Shown here piece by piece: positions 5,311 to 5,597 of a stretch of 5,597 nt of DNA (its first letter is position 1; each line of letters begins with the position of its first letter). The notes under the pieces were generated by a model. It worked only from the letters and a program-made list of their open reading frames with translations, did not search any database and was not told where the DNA came from. Both the position numbers and the translations under genes were made by a program. The DNA comes from Prevotellaceae bacterium (GTDB taxonomy: Bacteria; Bacteroidota; Bacteroidia; Bacteroidales; UBA932). Where the stretch lies: assembly GCA_031287815.1 (NCBI GenBank), contig JAITSM010000032.1, positions 1-5,597 on the forward strand, read 5' to 3'.

Positions 5311-5597
5311 AGTTAAAAGTTAAAAACTAAAAACTAAAAGTTGCTGGCGCCAGCTCACTTTTAACTTTTAACTTTTAGTTTTTAACTGGCGCCAGCCAAC
5401 TTTTAACTTTTAACTTTTAACTTTTAACTTTTAACTCAAAAAGGCGCCAGCACTTTTAACTTTTAGTTTTTAGTTCTTAACTCAAAAAGGCGCCAGCTCA
5501 CTTTTAACTTTTAACTTTTAACTTTTAACTTTTAACTTTTAACTTTTAACTTTTAACTTTTAACTTTTAACTTTTAACTTTTAACTTTTAACTTTTA
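5311..5597 (+). repeat. CTTTTAA heptanucleotide array with GGCGCC palindrome spacers, extends past right edge
   Basis: The array is built mainly from the heptad CTTTTAA with variants CTTTTAG, TTTTTAA and TTTTTAG. The first block (5311-5340) is in the opposite orientation (AGTTAAA, AACTAAA). Spacers built round GGCGCCAG interrupt it at 5343-5354, 5386-5395, 5443-5451 and 5489-5497. The last two are preceded by the same CTCAAAA-AGGCGCC pair of 7-mers. Between spacers lie short runs (five perfect CTTTTAA copies at 5400-5434). The final run has thirteen perfect copies (5501-5591) plus six bases and is cut by the window edge. No gene is visible in it, and the spacers are far too short and alike for a CRISPR array. 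Confidence 0.92.
5312..5386 (+). terminator. Large stem-loop after the operon, possible terminator
   Basis: Positions 5312-5340 can pair with 5358-5386: 23 Watson-Crick and 2 G-U pairs out of 29. The apex holds the perfect 12-bp palindrome GCTGGCGCCAGC (5343-5354). It begins 49 nt after the last stop codon. The strong GC tip and T-rich right arm could end transcription in either direction or slow exonucleases. It is not a canonical intrinsic terminator, because the outer stem is A/T and built from repeat units in opposite orientation. Confidence 0.45.

Noticed and set aside
5311..5597. CRISPR array
   Set aside because: The units are 7 bases long and tandem, and the interruptions are near-identical GGCGCC palindromes rather than unique spacers. 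No cas genes are present.

Overview
The window looks like accessory DNA of a member of the Bacteroidota, probably Bacteroidales-like and possibly uncultured. Three things point there. Perfect matches to the Bacteroidota -7 promoter box (TAnnTTTG) lie in the AT-rich intergenic region. Purine-rich Shine-Dalgarno sites are weak or absent. The gene content resembles the acyl carrier protein / LpxL-like acyltransferase / ketosynthase modules of flexirubin, dialkylresorcinol and aryl polyene clusters in this phylum. The taxonomic call is an inference from these features; there is no rRNA or other marker gene here.

Layout. Positions 1-478 (minus strand) hold the 5' part of a gene for a secreted protein with a clear signal peptide; it runs off the left edge. 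Positions 479-971 are a divergent, AT-rich intergenic region. It contains a good candidate minus-strand promoter about 300 nt upstream of the secreted-protein gene, inverted repeats that could fold in that long leader, and a block of degenerate heptanucleotide repeats headed by GGCGCCAGCC just before the plus-strand operon. Positions 972-5263 are four tightly packed plus-strand genes: a free-standing acyl carrier protein, an LpxL/HtrB-type acyltransferase, a B12-binding-type radical SAM enzyme, and a beta-ketoacyl-ACP synthase fused to a second, incomplete ketosynthase-like domain. The gaps are 11 nt, then overlaps of 8 and 25 nt, so the genes are almost certainly co-transcribed. Positions 5264-5597 hold no gene. 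They carry short tandem repeats: an octamer triplet running over the last stop codon, G-rich heptads, and a long CTTTTAA heptad array interrupted by GGCGCC palindromes and extending past the right edge.

How the genes may work together. The carrier protein would hold a growing acyl chain, the ketosynthase (with its fused partner domain) would extend it, and the LpxL-like membrane-associated enzyme would transfer the finished acyl group to an acceptor. The radical SAM enzyme would modify the chain or acceptor, for example by methylation, cyclisation or another radical reaction. The order of steps and the product are not readable from this sequence. The ketoreductase, dehydratase, thioesterase, ligase or exporter genes expected in a complete pathway are not in the window and may lie to the right of the repeat array or elsewhere.

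The observations most worth following up are the ketosynthase/ketosynthase-like fusion, the B12-type radical SAM gene inside a lipid or polyketide-type operon, and one family of GGCGCC-plus-heptad repeats on both sides of the operon.
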